Below, one piece after another: positions 16,030-25,415 of a stretch of 52,887 nt of DNA (positions are counted from its first letter, which is position 1; each line of letters opens with the position of its first letter). The stretch is from Lachnospiraceae bacterium UBA7589. GTDB lineage: Bacteria; Bacillota; Clostridia; Lachnospirales; Lachnospiraceae. Both the position numbers and the translations under genes were made by a program. The stretch spans positions 23,525-76,411 of the forward strand of contig DLKL01000003.1 of NCBI GenBank assembly GCA_002476495.1, in the 5' to 3' direction. A model generated the notes under the pieces. It saw nothing but the letters and a program-made list of their open reading frames with translations. It searched no databases and was not told where the DNA came from.

Positions 16030-18525
16030 ATGAAGGAGTATGAGATAACAGGAATGAGCTGTGCCGCCTGCAGCACAAGAGTGGAAAAGGCGGTATCGAG
16101 GCTCGAAAAAGTCGACAGTGTTTCGGTTAACCTGCTTACAAACAGCATGACTGTGGAGGGGGATGTAAGCAGTGATGAAGTAATTGAAGCTGTAAGAAAG
16201 GCCGGATACGGTGCAAGACTTACAGTCAAAGGGACTGCCCCGGTGCAAAGCAAAGGGAAAAATATAGAGAAGGAGGAGTTTAAAGCCTTAAGAAACAGAT
16301 TTGCTGTATCGACAGTGTTTCTTATAATGCTTATGTATATTTCCATGGGACATGCCATGTGGAATTTCCGGCTGCCCCGGATATTGTCCCATAATCCTCT
16401 TACACTGGGTATAATAGAATTATTACTTACAATTATAATAATGGTGATAAATCGCAAATTTTTTACAGGAGGAATAAAAAGTGTAATTCATGGAGCACCT
16501 AATATGGATACACTGGTTGCTCTTGGCTCGGGTGCATCGTTTATATACAGCCTATACATTCTTTTTGAAATGTCGGATGAGCTTATGAATGGAAATATAA
16601 TGATTGTCCATGAACAGCTTCACAACTTATATTTTGAATCTGCGGCCATGATTTTAACCCTTATAACTCTTGGCAAAACCCTTGAAACTTATTCCAAGGG
16701 AAAAACCGGTGATGCATTAAGAGGTCTTATGGAGCTGGCTCCGGAGACAGCAATTATTATAAGGGATGGCAAAGAACTGGAAATTCCCATTAAACAGCTG
16801 CAGGTTGGAGATGTTTTTGTTGTAAAAGCAGGAGGAAAAATTCCTGTAGACGGTGTCATAATAGAAGGAGAATGTGCTATAGATGAATCGGCACTTACAG
16901 GTGAGAGCATACCTGCGGACAAGAAAGCCGGAGATCAGGTATATTCCGCTACTATGAATAAATCAGGATATATTCGCTGTAAAGCTATGTACGTTGGTGA
17001 GGATACTACTCTCTCCAGAATAATAAAAATGGTAAAGGATGCCTCGGCAACCAAAGCACCTATTGCAAAAATTGCAGATAAGGTATCAGGAATATTTGTT
17101 CCCGGTGTAATGGCTGTTGCACTAATCACCTTTGCTGTATGGATGATGGCAGGCAATGGAGTGGAATTTTCTCTTACCAGGGCTGTGGCAGTGCTGGTGA
17201 TAAGCTGTCCCTGTGCTCTGGGGCTGGCAACTCCTGTTGCCATAATGGTAGGAAACGGAGTGGGGGCCAGAAATAAGATTCTATTCAAAAATGCAACAGC
17301 ACTTGAGATTACCGGAAAGGTGAAGGCTGTGGCATTGGATAAAACAGGAACTATAACCATGGGTGAGCCAAAGGTTACAGACGTAATCCCCCTTGGAGAG
17401 ATAGAGGAAAGGGAGATGTTATCATATGTCAATGCAATTGAAAAACTAAGTGAGCATCCGCTGGGACAGGCCATAAGTGAGTATTGTGAGGCGGAATATA
17501 AGATTAATGAGAATATGGACATTGATTTTAATGTTACACAGTTTCACGTTGTGGCAGGAAATGGAATAGAGGGGTATGTCAACAAAAAAAGAATAAAAGG
17601 GGGAAATCTTGATTATATAAAAGAACAGGTTGAAGTAAAACAGGAAATTCTTAATATGTATGAAGAGCTTTCAAAGCAGGGGAAAACACCAATGCTCTTT
17701 GCTGCCGATAACGCTCTGATGGGAATAGTGGCAGTGGCAGATATGCTTAAGCCGGATAGCCGTGAAGGCATAAAAAAGCTTAAAGCTATGGGAATACGTG
17801 TAGTTATGATTACGGGAGATAATGAGATAACCGCCAATGCTATTGGAACAGAGGCAGAGGTTGACAGGGTATATGCAGGAATAAAGCCTGAGGGCAAGGC
17901 ACAGATAGTTGACAGCCTCAAAGCTGAATATGGAATGACAGCCATGGTTGGGGATGGAATTAATGATGCTCCGGCACTTACCGAGGCAGATGTGGGAATA
18001 GCTATAGGGGCAGGAGCAGATATAGCTATAGATGCAGCGGATGTGGTTCTTGTAAAAAATAGTATAAATGATGTAGCAGTTTCCATATCCCTTAGCAGAA
18101 AGGTATTGAAAAATATCCATGAAAATCTATTCTGGGCATTCTTCTACAATGTAATAGGTATTCCGCTGGCAGCAGGAGTATTGTATCCTACATTGGGCTG
18201 GGGCTTAAATCCCATGTTTGCAGCGGCGGCGATGAGCCTGTCCAGCTTTTGCGTGGTTACTAATGCCTTAAGGCTTAATATGTATAAAACAAAGAATGAA
18301 AGTGAGGAGATATCCATGGAAAAGAAAATGATAATTAAAGGAATGATGTGTGGTCATTGTGAGGCAAGCGTAAAGAAGGCTTTAGAGGAACTGCCTGAGG
18401 TTAAGGAGGCTGTTGTAAACCACAAAAAGGGTACAGCTATAGTCACTCTGAACAGGCAGGTGGAAAGCAGTAAGCTTAAAGCTGTTGTGGAAGCCTTGGA
18501 TTACAAGGTTATATCTGTAGAATAA
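16030..18525 (+). CDS. copA: Copper-exporting P1B-type ATPase with C-terminal CopZ-like domain
   Basis: The 831-residue product pumps Cu(I) out of the cell using ATP. An N-terminal heavy-metal domain has Cys11 and Cys14 (GMSCAACS). The CPC metal site is at 393-395 (ISCPCALGLATP), the phosphorylated Asp in DKTGT at 437, and MVGDGINDAPAL follows. After the last membrane segments a second heavy-metal domain starts at Met763 (GMMCGHCEASVKKAL). That part alone has 69 residues, the size of a free CopZ chaperone, and has its own ribosome binding site. The operon is under CsoR. Confidence 0.95.
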   Translation: MKEYEITGMSCAACSTRVEKAVSRLEKVDSVSVNLLTNSMTVEGDVSSDEVIEAVRKAGYGARLTVKGTAPVQSKGKNIEKEEFKALRNRFAVSTVFLIMLMYISMGHAMWNFRLPRILSHNPLTLGIIELLLTIIIMVINRKFFTGGIKSVIHGAPNMDTLVALGSGASFIYSLYILFEMSDELMNGNIMIVHEQLHNLYFESAAMILTLITLGKTLETYSKGKTGDALRGLMELAPETAIIIRDGKELEIPIKQLQVGDVFVVKAGGKIPVDGVIIEGECAIDESALTGESIPADKKAGDQVYSATMNKSGYIRCKAMYVGEDTTLSRIIKMVKDASATKAPIAKIADKVSGIFVPGVMAVALITFAVWMMAGNGVEFSLTRAVAVLVISCPCALGLATPVAIMVGNGVGARNKILFKNATALEITGKVKAVALDKTGTITMGEPKVTDVIPLGEIEEREMLSYVNAIEKLSEHPLGQAISEYCEAEYKINENMDIDFNVTQFHVVAGNGIEGYVNKKRIKGGNLDYIKEQVEVKQEILNMYEELSKQGKTPMLFAADNALMGIVAVADMLKPDSREGIKKLKAMGIRVVMITGDNEITANAIGTEAEVDRVYAGIKPEGKAQIVDSLKAEYGMTAMVGDGINDAPALTEADVGIAIGAGADIAIDAADVVLVKNSINDVAVSISLSRKVLKNIHENLFWAFFYNVIGIPLAAGVLYPTLGWGLNPMFAAAAMSLSSFCVVTNALRLNMYKTKNESEEISMEKKMIIKGMMCGHCEASVKKALEELPEVKEAVVNHKKGTAIVTLNRQVESSKLKAVVEALDYKVISVE
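18304..18318 (+). promoter_or_regulatory. Internal ribosome binding site and start for a free CopZ
   Basis: GAGGAGA (18304-18310) lies 5 nt before an in-frame ATG at 18316. Initiation there would give a 69-residue protein ending at 18525 that contains the MxCxxC-type copper motif (MMCGHC), just like stand-alone CopZ. The site is clear in the sequence; its use is inferred. Confidence 0.5.
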
Positions 18526-18670
18526 TAACACTTAATATTTCTTAAAACGGCTCTGCGCTTTTTCAAAAAATGTTTTCCTTTGTTCTTTATCTTTTCGGGT
18601 TAATGTGATAATATCTAATATATATTGACAAAATCCAAAAGAGTAAATAACAAAACAGGGAGGGATGAAT

Positions 18671-19825
18671 TTGAAAAAAAACAGAGCCATATATTTTATT
18701 CTTTTTTTCATGCTTCTATTTATGTATATATTTGCTTTTGGGTATACTATGACAGCAAAGGCTTCCACAGGTAACGAAACACATAGTGGTACACAGGGTG
18801 GCTTTATATATAGTTACGGATATTTCATATTGGGACTTTTATTGTTTGCTATTATAACTATTGTTGTGCTTTTTAACAACATAAGAATCAGGAGAAAAAA
18901 CACTGAAAGCCTCAAGGATGAAGAGCGAAGGCTCATTCTCCAGCAGAAACGGTACAGGATGATCCTGGATAATTCAGACGAACTGTTTTACGAGATAAGC
19001 CTGTCAGGAGAACCCTGTATAGCTACAGAAAAGATTAAAGAAAAATTCGGATGGGATATTCCCAGAATAGTAGATGCCTTGTCTGTGAGAACCTTAAGTG
19101 AAATTCTCCATGTGCATCCTGATGATGAAGAACAATTTTTCTCATCAACAGAAGGCCTGATAAGTAATAAGGAAGTTAAAGACCTTCAGATACGACTGGG
19201 TAAGACTGACGGAAGCTATATCTGGTGCCGTGTTATGTACCTTCCTGTAATCGATGAGGATAACAATATGGTTTCCATTGTAGGAAAGATTGAGGATGTG
19301 GACAGTACAGTGAGAGAAAACCAGAATCTTAAGATGAAAACCCGTATGGATAGTCTCACCGGTCTGCTTAACAAAAAGACCTTCGAGGATGAGGTCAGGG
19401 AATATATTGATGAGAATACAGCGATAAGTGCAGCATTTATATTTGTTGATATGGATTATTTTAAAAATGTAAATGATTTGCTCGGACATATTATGGGAGA
19501 TCAGGTAATAAAGGATACAGCAGTAAAGCTTCAGGTAATTTTTGCCAATTGCGATCTGGTTGCACGATTTGGCGGAGACGAATATTGTGTATTTGTTAAA
19601 GACATACCTCTTGATACATTGGCAGATAAGCTTAATTTTGCCATTGATAAGCTGTCTGATGTATATACAAACAATGGTATCCGTGTTAAGCTTACAGCAA
19701 GCATTGGTGCAGCATACTGCTCCAGCCCCGGAATTGGGTATGACAGCCTGCTGGAAAAGGCGGACAGGGCAGTATATCAGGCTAAAGAAAACGGAAGAAA
19801 CCAATATGTAATCGGATACCTGTAA
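18671..19825 (+). CDS. Membrane GGDEF protein (probable diguanylate cyclase)
   Basis: The product has two hydrophobic segments (about 5-28 and 52-74), a PAS-like region around 95-215 and a GGDEF domain from about 220 to 384 with GGDEY at 301-305. It would make cyclic di-GMP in response to a signal outside or in the membrane. No RxxD inhibitory site is seen five residues before GGDEY. I choose TTG 18671 because it is 7 nt from GGAGG; an in-frame ATG at 18665 abuts the binding site. The next gene follows at 19 bp. Confidence 0.85.
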   Translation: MKKNRAIYFILFFMLLFMYIFAFGYTMTAKASTGNETHSGTQGGFIYSYGYFILGLLLFAIITIVVLFNNIRIRRKNTESLKDEERRLILQQKRYRMILDNSDELFYEISLSGEPCIATEKIKEKFGWDIPRIVDALSVRTLSEILHVHPDDEEQFFSSTEGLISNKEVKDLQIRLGKTDGSYIWCRVMYLPVIDEDNNMVSIVGKIEDVDSTVRENQNLKMKTRMDSLTGLLNKKTFEDEVREYIDENTAISAAFIFVDMDYFKNVNDLLGHIMGDQVIKDTAVKLQVIFANCDLVARFGGDEYCVFVKDIPLDTLADKLNFAIDKLSDVYTNNGIRVKLTASIGAAYCSSPGIGYDSLLEKADRAVYQAKENGRNQYVIGYL

Positions 19826-19844
19826 TTGTGCAAAGGAAATGCCA

Positions 19845-20609
19845 ATGAATGATGAAATGATAACAAAGGCAAGATTAAAGGACCTGGCAAACAGAGCATA
19901 TTCACAAAACGTCTATAGCTATAGTAATTTTCTTACTCCGGGGGAGCTTAAATGGCTTTATGATATAAAGAGAGATATTGGATATGTGGATTTTTCCCTT
20001 TTTGACGAGGAAGGGTTATGTGAAAGACAGATGGTGTGCTTTGGCTCCGAGAGAATGTTTGGATATCCACCGGATTTTCCTGTCAGTCTTATATGTGTAG
20101 AGCCGCTGATTGATAAATTTTCAGATGTGCTAAGCCATCGGGATTTTCTTGGAAGTGTTATGAATCTTGGAATAGAGAGAAATGTTCTTGGAGATATTCT
20201 CGTAAAGGATAACAAGAAGGCATATATATATTGCATCAGAGGAATCGGAGAATTCTTATGTGATAACCTGACAAAAATTAAGCATACTAATGTCAAATGT
20301 CATATATGTGACAGTGAGGAAAAAACTGTGCAATCAGGCCGGGAATTTGAGGAGCTGAGTGTTGTTGTGTCATCTCCAAGATTTGATGCAATAATAGCAG
20401 GCGCACTCAGACTGTCAAGGGGAGACGTCCTTAAGCTGTTTTGTAACGGAAAGGTTTCCCTTAATGGCATATTGTGTGAAAAAAACAGTATAACCTTAAA
20501 GGAAAATGACAGATTTTCAATCAGGGGATATGGTAAATTCATTTTCTGCGGTTTGGGAAATGAAACACGAAAAGGACGAATTTATGTACATCTAAATAAA
20601 TTTTGCTGA
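19845..20609 (+). CDS. YlmH-like S4-domain RNA-binding protein
   Basis: The 254-residue product resembles YlmH of Firmicutes: an N-terminal region with the FLTPGE motif, a central domain, and a C-terminal S4 RNA-binding domain (about 185-240, RLSRGDVLKLFCNGKVSLNG). YlmH-type proteins bind ribosomes and have been linked to rescue of stalled translation; in Bacillus ylmH is in the division cluster, but here it is not. ATG 19845 is 7 nt from AAAGGA; an ATG at 19839 is too close. Confidence 0.85.
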   Translation: MNDEMITKARLKDLANRAYSQNVYSYSNFLTPGELKWLYDIKRDIGYVDFSLFDEEGLCERQMVCFGSERMFGYPPDFPVSLICVEPLIDKFSDVLSHRDFLGSVMNLGIERNVLGDILVKDNKKAYIYCIRGIGEFLCDNLTKIKHTNVKCHICDSEEKTVQSGREFEELSVVVSSPRFDAIIAGALRLSRGDVLKLFCNGKVSLNGILCEKNSITLKENDRFSIRGYGKFIFCGLGNETRKGRIYVHLNKFC

Positions 20610-20658
20610 TACACTTTTTTATTTTACAGGAAAAAAAGCAGGAAAGGAAAGACAGGTC

Positions 20659-21600
20659 ATGATTAGCAGATATATAACCGAAAAGGGAAATCTTAGGGAA
20701 CTGAATGAATATATTCCGGGGATGTGGATTAATCTTACTAATCCCAGTCATGACGAAAGTATGGAAATTGCCCAGCGATATAATATAGATATTGCAGATG
20801 TAAGGGCTGCGTTAGATGATGAAGAAGCGTCACGAGTTGATGTAAATGACGGATATGTGATGGTAATATTTGATATTCCATCCGTTGAAATAAGACATAA
20901 TCAGCAGGCATATACAACAATACCTCTTGGAGTTATATGGACAGACGAAGCTATAATTACTATATGTTCTGTGGAGACTCCTGTAATAAAATATTTTCTT
21001 AATGGCAACATAAAGGATTTTACTACAAAAAAGCAAGTCAGATTTACTTACCAGATATTGTACAGAACCTGCGCTTTGTATCAGTCCTATCTGCGTATAA
21101 TTGACAGAAAGCGCCTCGAGATGGAGGAGCGTATGGGAAAAGCTACAGAGAACTCCGATATAATTAACCTTCATGAGCTGGAGTCAAACCTGGTTTATTT
21201 TGATACATCACTAAGAGCAAACAGAATGATTGTAGACAGGCTGACAAGATATAGCGGTATCAGAAAATTTCCTGAGGATCAGGAGCTCTTGGAGGATGTA
21301 ATAATAGAAAATCTCCAGGCAATAGAGATGACCCAGATTTACAGAGATATCCTTAAAGGTACAAGAGAGCTGATGTCTACAGTTATTGATAACAGACTTA
21401 ACAACATAATGAAATATCTTGCATCAATTACTATTATTATGGCAATCCCAACTATTATATCAGGGCTTTTTGGAATGAACGTGGCTGCGGAATGGATGCC
21501 CTTTTCAACTACACCTTTCGGCTTTGGGATAATCTGTGGAATTACGCTTTTAATCTGTGGTATTGTGGGACTTGTGCTGAAAAAGATGAAAATGCTCTAG
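20659..21600 (+). CDS. corA: CorA-type divalent metal transporter
   Basis: CorA pentamers move Mg2+ (or Co2+ in some members) into the cell. The 313-residue product has a long cytoplasmic N-terminal domain with helical segments and two C-terminal membrane helices. The signature GMN is in SGLFGMNVAAEW just after the first helix. Cobalt uptake would fit the B12 genes downstream, but the substrate cannot be read from sequence. It is 18 bp upstream of the adenosyltransferase gene. Confidence 0.92.
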   Translation: MISRYITEKGNLRELNEYIPGMWINLTNPSHDESMEIAQRYNIDIADVRAALDDEEASRVDVNDGYVMVIFDIPSVEIRHNQQAYTTIPLGVIWTDEAIITICSVETPVIKYFLNGNIKDFTTKKQVRFTYQILYRTCALYQSYLRIIDRKRLEMEERMGKATENSDIINLHELESNLVYFDTSLRANRMIVDRLTRYSGIRKFPEDQELLEDVIIENLQAIEMTQIYRDILKGTRELMSTVIDNRLNNIMKYLASITIIMAIPTIISGLFGMNVAAEWMPFSTTPFGFGIICGITLLICGIVGLVLKKMKML

Positions 21601-21618
21601 CATATTCCGGAGGACATT

Positions 21619-22152
21619 ATGATTCATATATATTATGGTGATGGGAAAGGAAAAACAACGGCAGCTGTGGGGCTTGCCATAAGAGCAATCGGTTCCGGTC
21701 TCCCTGTTATTTTTGCCCAGTTTCTTAAAGACGATTCGTCGTCTGAGATTAAGCCGTTAAGAGAGCTTGGAGTAAAAGTTTTTCACGCAGATACAAACTA
21801 TGGCTTTATATGGAATATGACTCATGAGCAGATGAAATCGGAAATTCAGAATCAGAATAAATTATTTTCACAGATAAAGCATGTTGTGGAAGAAATTATT
21901 ACAGAGATTGATAAGGCTTCTCTGTGCATGGTAATCCTGGATGAGATAATCCATAGCATCAATAACAATATAATAGATAGTGATGTTCTGTGTGATTTTT
22001 TGGATACCTATGGTTCACGATGCGAAATTGTGCTGACAGGGGATAATCCTTCCGTAGAAATACTTGACCATGGGGATTATATATCGCATATATGCAAAGA
22101 AAAGCATCCCTTTGATAAGGGAATTTACGGAAGAAAAGGAATTGAGTTCTAG
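21619..22152 (+). CDS. cobO: Corrinoid adenosyltransferase, CobA/CobO/BtuR type
   Basis: This enzyme adenosylates cob(I)alamin to coenzyme B12. The 177-residue product starts MIHIYYGDGKGKTTAAVG, which includes the P-loop typical of the family, and ends HPFDKGIYGRKGIEF as expected. CCGGAGG lies 9 nt upstream. It lies at the head of a string that runs into ECF transporter genes, so it likely converts imported corrinoids rather than serving de novo synthesis; no cobalamin synthesis gene is seen in the window. Confidence 0.93.
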   Translation: MIHIYYGDGKGKTTAAVGLAIRAIGSGLPVIFAQFLKDDSSSEIKPLRELGVKVFHADTNYGFIWNMTHEQMKSEIQNQNKLFSQIKHVVEEIITEIDKASLCMVILDEIIHSINNNIIDSDVLCDFLDTYGSRCEIVLTGDNPSVEILDHGDYISHICKEKHPFDKGIYGRKGIEF

Positions 22153-22887
22153 ATGAGACTTTCAGATAAAACTAAAAAAAATCTGGCTAATGTGTTTACA
22201 ATTATTGCTGTTGTCCTTATGGTGTTTGCAGGAACTTTAGTTGTAAGGGAAAAAAGAAAGAGCTATGATAACCGTGATACGCAGACAGAGCAAGCTGATA
22301 GCCATGCAGAATCAACTGAACTATATAGGACAGAGGACGAAAAAAATCAGGAATATATAGCTGACAGGGAGAAAAATGCTTCTACAGAGCAGGAAAAGAA
22401 CAGTGAGCAAAGCACTTCCCAGGAGCAGGAAAGGAACAGTGAGCAAAGCACTTCCCAGGAGCAGGAAAAAAACAGTGAGCAAAATACTTCTACAGAACAG
22501 AAGCAGGATGCCATACAAACATGCACAATTTCCATACAATGTCTTTCAATCCTGGATAATATGGACAAGCTGGCTTCAGGTAAAGAGGAATTCGTTCCCA
22601 CTGACGGATATATTCTTTTTGCCAATGTTGAATATACGGAGGGAGAGACTGTTTTTGATGTTCTCAAAAGAGCATGCAGCAGCTATGGTATACAGATAGA
22701 GTATTCATATACACCCATATATGGAACCTATTATATTGAAGGAATTAACCAGCTATATGAATTTGACTGTGGCAGCACATCAGGGTGGATGTACAGTGTA
22801 AATGGAGTATCTCCCAATGTAGGCTGCTCATCATATACTGTCATGCAGGGTGATTCAATTGTATTTTACTATACATGTGGATATTAG
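22153..22887 (+). CDS. Membrane-anchored DUF4430 protein with Glu/Ser/Gln-rich stalk
   Basis: The 244-residue product has one N-terminal membrane segment (about 13-31), a stalk (about 40-120) containing 12-residue repeats, and a C-terminal DUF4430-like domain (about 125-244) with FDVLKRACSSYGIQ and the signature GSTSGWMYSVNGVSPNVG. DUF4430 is the beta domain found in transcobalamin and intrinsic factor. The domain would sit outside the cell. Its ATG abuts the cobO stop and the EcfT gene follows at 6 bp, so a role in presenting corrinoid to the ECF transporter is inferred. Confidence 0.8.
   Translation: MRLSDKTKKNLANVFTIIAVVLMVFAGTLVVREKRKSYDNRDTQTEQADSHAESTELYRTEDEKNQEYIADREKNASTEQEKNSEQSTSQEQERNSEQSTSQEQEKNSEQNTSTEQKQDAIQTCTISIQCLSILDNMDKLASGKEEFVPTDGYILFANVEYTEGETVFDVLKRACSSYGIQIEYSYTPIYGTYYIEGINQLYEFDCGSTSGWMYSVNGVSPNVGCSSYTVMQGDSIVFYYTCGY
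22375..22500 (+). repeat. 36-bp tandem repeat in the stalk of the DUF4430 protein
   Basis: Three and a half units of 36 bp (22375-22410, 22411-22446, 22447-22482, 22483-22500) encode 12-residue repeats of the type STSQEQExNSEQ. Units two and three are nearly identical in DNA, which indicates recent duplication; stalk length may vary between strains. Confidence 0.9.
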
Positions 22888-22893
22888 CCATAT

Positions 22894-23775
22894 ATGAGGA
22901 AGAAAATGAAACGTCAGAACAGCTTTTTGCAATTTAATCCGGTAGTTATAATGATATTTTACATGGGTGTCTTTATTTTAAGCATATTAATAAGACATCC
23001 TTTATTTGTGATAATAGATCTGATTGGTGCATCTCTTTATTACTTCTGGTTAAAGGGGATTAAGGGGACAGGATTTTTTATGGGTCTTATGGCAATTACA
23101 TTTCTGGTTACAATAATTAATCCCCTGCTTAGCACCTCGGGGAATACAGTATTGTTCAGAATATTTGACAGACCATATACTCTTGAAGCACTTATGTTTG
23201 GTGCTATAGGAGGGGTGACCTTTTTTTCTACCCTGCTCTGGTGCAGCACATATAGCGCAATCATAACAGGAGATATGCTCACATATGTATCAGGTGGCAG
23301 ACTGCCGGGGATGACATTGATGTTTGTTATAATCCTTAGATTTCTGCCATTATATAGAAGGAGAATAGAAGATACAGAAAATGCCAGATATGGAATAGGA
23401 ATGGATTCAAAGGGGATAGAGAGAGGTATGCTAAACATTTCAATATTGGCATGCGGGGCTCTTGAGGATGGAATTACAACGGCTGACAGTATGAGAAGTC
23501 GTGGCTATGGGCAGGGTAAAGGTACACATTTTAAAATGTACAGATTTGCTCTTAGGGATAAAATTCTTATGTCGCTTTTATGCATAGCTATTGTTGGACT
23601 TTTAAGCCTCATTCTTTGTGGAAAAATAAAAGCATATATATATCCGGAGCTTCAACTGTCACAAGGGGCTTTTACAATAGCGGGGGCGGTTATATTTGCA
23701 CTATTAATTAATATACCGGTCATAATAAATATCATGGAGGAAATAAGATGGCGATATACTCAGTCAAAAATCTGA
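22894..23775 (+). CDS. ECF transporter T subunit (first copy)
   Basis: EcfT is the membrane coupling subunit of energy-coupling-factor vitamin transporters. The 293-residue product has several hydrophobic segments and two cytoplasmic coupling-helix motifs, around ENARYGIGMDSKG and MRSRGYGQGKG (the Ser-Arg-Gly type). It overlaps the ATPase gene by 28 bp. A second T-type gene lies after the S subunit. Confidence 0.88.
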   Translation: MRKKMKRQNSFLQFNPVVIMIFYMGVFILSILIRHPLFVIIDLIGASLYYFWLKGIKGTGFFMGLMAITFLVTIINPLLSTSGNTVLFRIFDRPYTLEALMFGAIGGVTFFSTLLWCSTYSAIITGDMLTYVSGGRLPGMTLMFVIILRFLPLYRRRIEDTENARYGIGMDSKGIERGMLNISILACGALEDGITTADSMRSRGYGQGKGTHFKMYRFALRDKILMSLLCIAIVGLLSLILCGKIKAYIYPELQLSQGAFTIAGAVIFALLINIPVIINIMEEIRWRYTQSKI

Positions 23776-25415
23776 CGTTCAGATATCCTGACAAAAAAAA
23801 TAGTGTGCTGGATAATATAAGCTTTGATGTGGAAGAGGGAGAATATATAACAATTTGCGGTAAAAGTGGTTGTGGTAAAACAACTCTTTTGAGATGTCTA
23901 AAACCACTGCTTACACCACATGGCGATATTAAGGGGGAAATTCTATATTATGACAATGCTCTTTCACTGCTGTCACAGAAAACTCAGGCTGAAGAAATAG
24001 GCTATGTAATGCAAAATCCGGATAACCAGATAGTTACAGACAAGGTATGGCATGAGCTGGCTTTTGGTCTGGAAAGCACAGGAGTAAGTCCTGAAGCTAT
24101 GGGACCGAGAATTGCAGAGATGGCAAGTTATTTTGGCATACAGAACTGGTTTCACCGAGATACCAGGGAATTGTCAGGAGGAGAGAAGCAGCTTCTTAAC
24201 TTGGCGTCTGTTATGGTGATGAATCCCCAAATTTTAATATTGGACGAGCCCACAAGCCAGCTTGACCCTGTTGCGGCAGGTGCTTTCCTTGAAAATGTAA
24301 GAAAAATTAACAGAGAGCTTGGAGTAACTATTATTATAGCTGAGCATAGATTGGAGGATGTATTTCCACAGTCGGATAAGGTTATTGTGATGGATGAGGG
24401 AAGGATAATAGCTGAGGGCAGACCTGAGCAGGTTGGAGGGACACTCTTTAATACCCACAGTGATATGTTCTGTGCCATGCCCGCCCCTGTTAAGATATTT
24501 TACGGATTGGAAGGGAAGGGTATTAGTCCCCTTGATACCAGAGAGGGTAGAAAATGGCTTACAAAATATGTGTCAGATAACAAAAAAGAAAAGCCATCAG
24601 GGGTAGTGCTCAATACTGATACGGACAAGGAATCATCAATAGACGACATACCTGTTATTGAGCTGAAGGATTTGTGGTTCAGATACGAAAAAAATGGCGA
24701 AGATATACTTCGAGGATTAAATCTCAAGGTGCAAAAGGGCATTATACACACCATCGTAGGTGGAAACGGTACCGGGAAAACGACAACATTAAAAGCGATA
24801 TGCAATGTATGTAAACCTTATAGAGGGAAAATATTTGTAGAAGGAAAATCACTGACAAAATACAGCTATAAGGAATTATTCCACAATAAGCTTGCCATGC
24901 TGCCGCAGGATCCAAGAAGCCTGTTTGTGAAAAAGACAGTGAAGGAGGAGCTCCTTGAAATGGTTAGTGGTAATAATGAACAGGAGCTTGATGATATTGT
25001 TAATATATGTATGCTTAAAGATATTATGGACAGTCATCCCTATGATTTGTCAGGAGGTGAGCAGCAAAGAGTGGCACTTGGAAAGGTATTGCTTACTAAA
25101 CCGAAAATACTGCTTCTGGATGAACCGACAAAAGGACTGGACTGGCACTACAAGATAAAGCTTGGAGATATTCTTACCGGACTATGCCGTGATGGAATGA
25201 CTGTGCTTATGGTATCGCATGATCTGGAATTTTGTGCAATTTACAGTGACATGGTCAGCATGTTCTTTGATGGGGGGATAACAACAACTGAAGTTACAAA
25301 TAAATTTTTTAGGAATAATGCATTTTATACTACGGGGGCAAATAAGATGTCCAGATATATAATAGATGATGCCATAACCGGTGAGGATGTGATAGAGCTG
25401 TGCAAAAGGATATAG
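23748..25415 (+). CDS. ECF transporter double ATPase
   Basis: The 555-residue product fuses two ABC ATPase domains. The first has a Walker A GKSGCGKTT (38-46), signature LSGGEKQ and ILDEPTSQLDP; the second has GGNGTGKTT (about 338-346), LSGGEQQ and LLDEPTKGLDW. Such double ATPases occur in dedicated ECF systems such as the predicted cobalamin transporter CbrTUV. It has GGAGG before the ATG and overlaps the neighbouring genes at both ends, which indicates tight coupling. Confidence 0.93.
   Translation: MAIYSVKNLTFRYPDKKNSVLDNISFDVEEGEYITICGKSGCGKTTLLRCLKPLLTPHGDIKGEILYYDNALSLLSQKTQAEEIGYVMQNPDNQIVTDKVWHELAFGLESTGVSPEAMGPRIAEMASYFGIQNWFHRDTRELSGGEKQLLNLASVMVMNPQILILDEPTSQLDPVAAGAFLENVRKINRELGVTIIIAEHRLEDVFPQSDKVIVMDEGRIIAEGRPEQVGGTLFNTHSDMFCAMPAPVKIFYGLEGKGISPLDTREGRKWLTKYVSDNKKEKPSGVVLNTDTDKESSIDDIPVIELKDLWFRYEKNGEDILRGLNLKVQKGIIHTIVGGNGTGKTTTLKAICNVCKPYRGKIFVEGKSLTKYSYKELFHNKLAMLPQDPRSLFVKKTVKEELLEMVSGNNEQELDDIVNICMLKDIMDSHPYDLSGGEQQRVALGKVLLTKPKILLLDEPTKGLDWHYKIKLGDILTGLCRDGMTVLMVSHDLEFCAIYSDMVSMFFDGGITTTEVTNKFFRNNAFYTTGANKMSRYIIDDAITGEDVIELCKRI

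Noticed and set aside
18625..18653. TTGACA-17-TAACAA just before the GGDEF gene, as a promoter
   Set aside because: The expected start site near 18660 would fall inside the ribosome binding site at 18658-18664, leaving no leader. The hexamers may be chance in an AT-rich gap.
22375..22500. Tandem 36-bp repeat as a CRISPR array
   Set aside because: There are no spacers; the units are contiguous, in frame and encode the stalk of a membrane protein.
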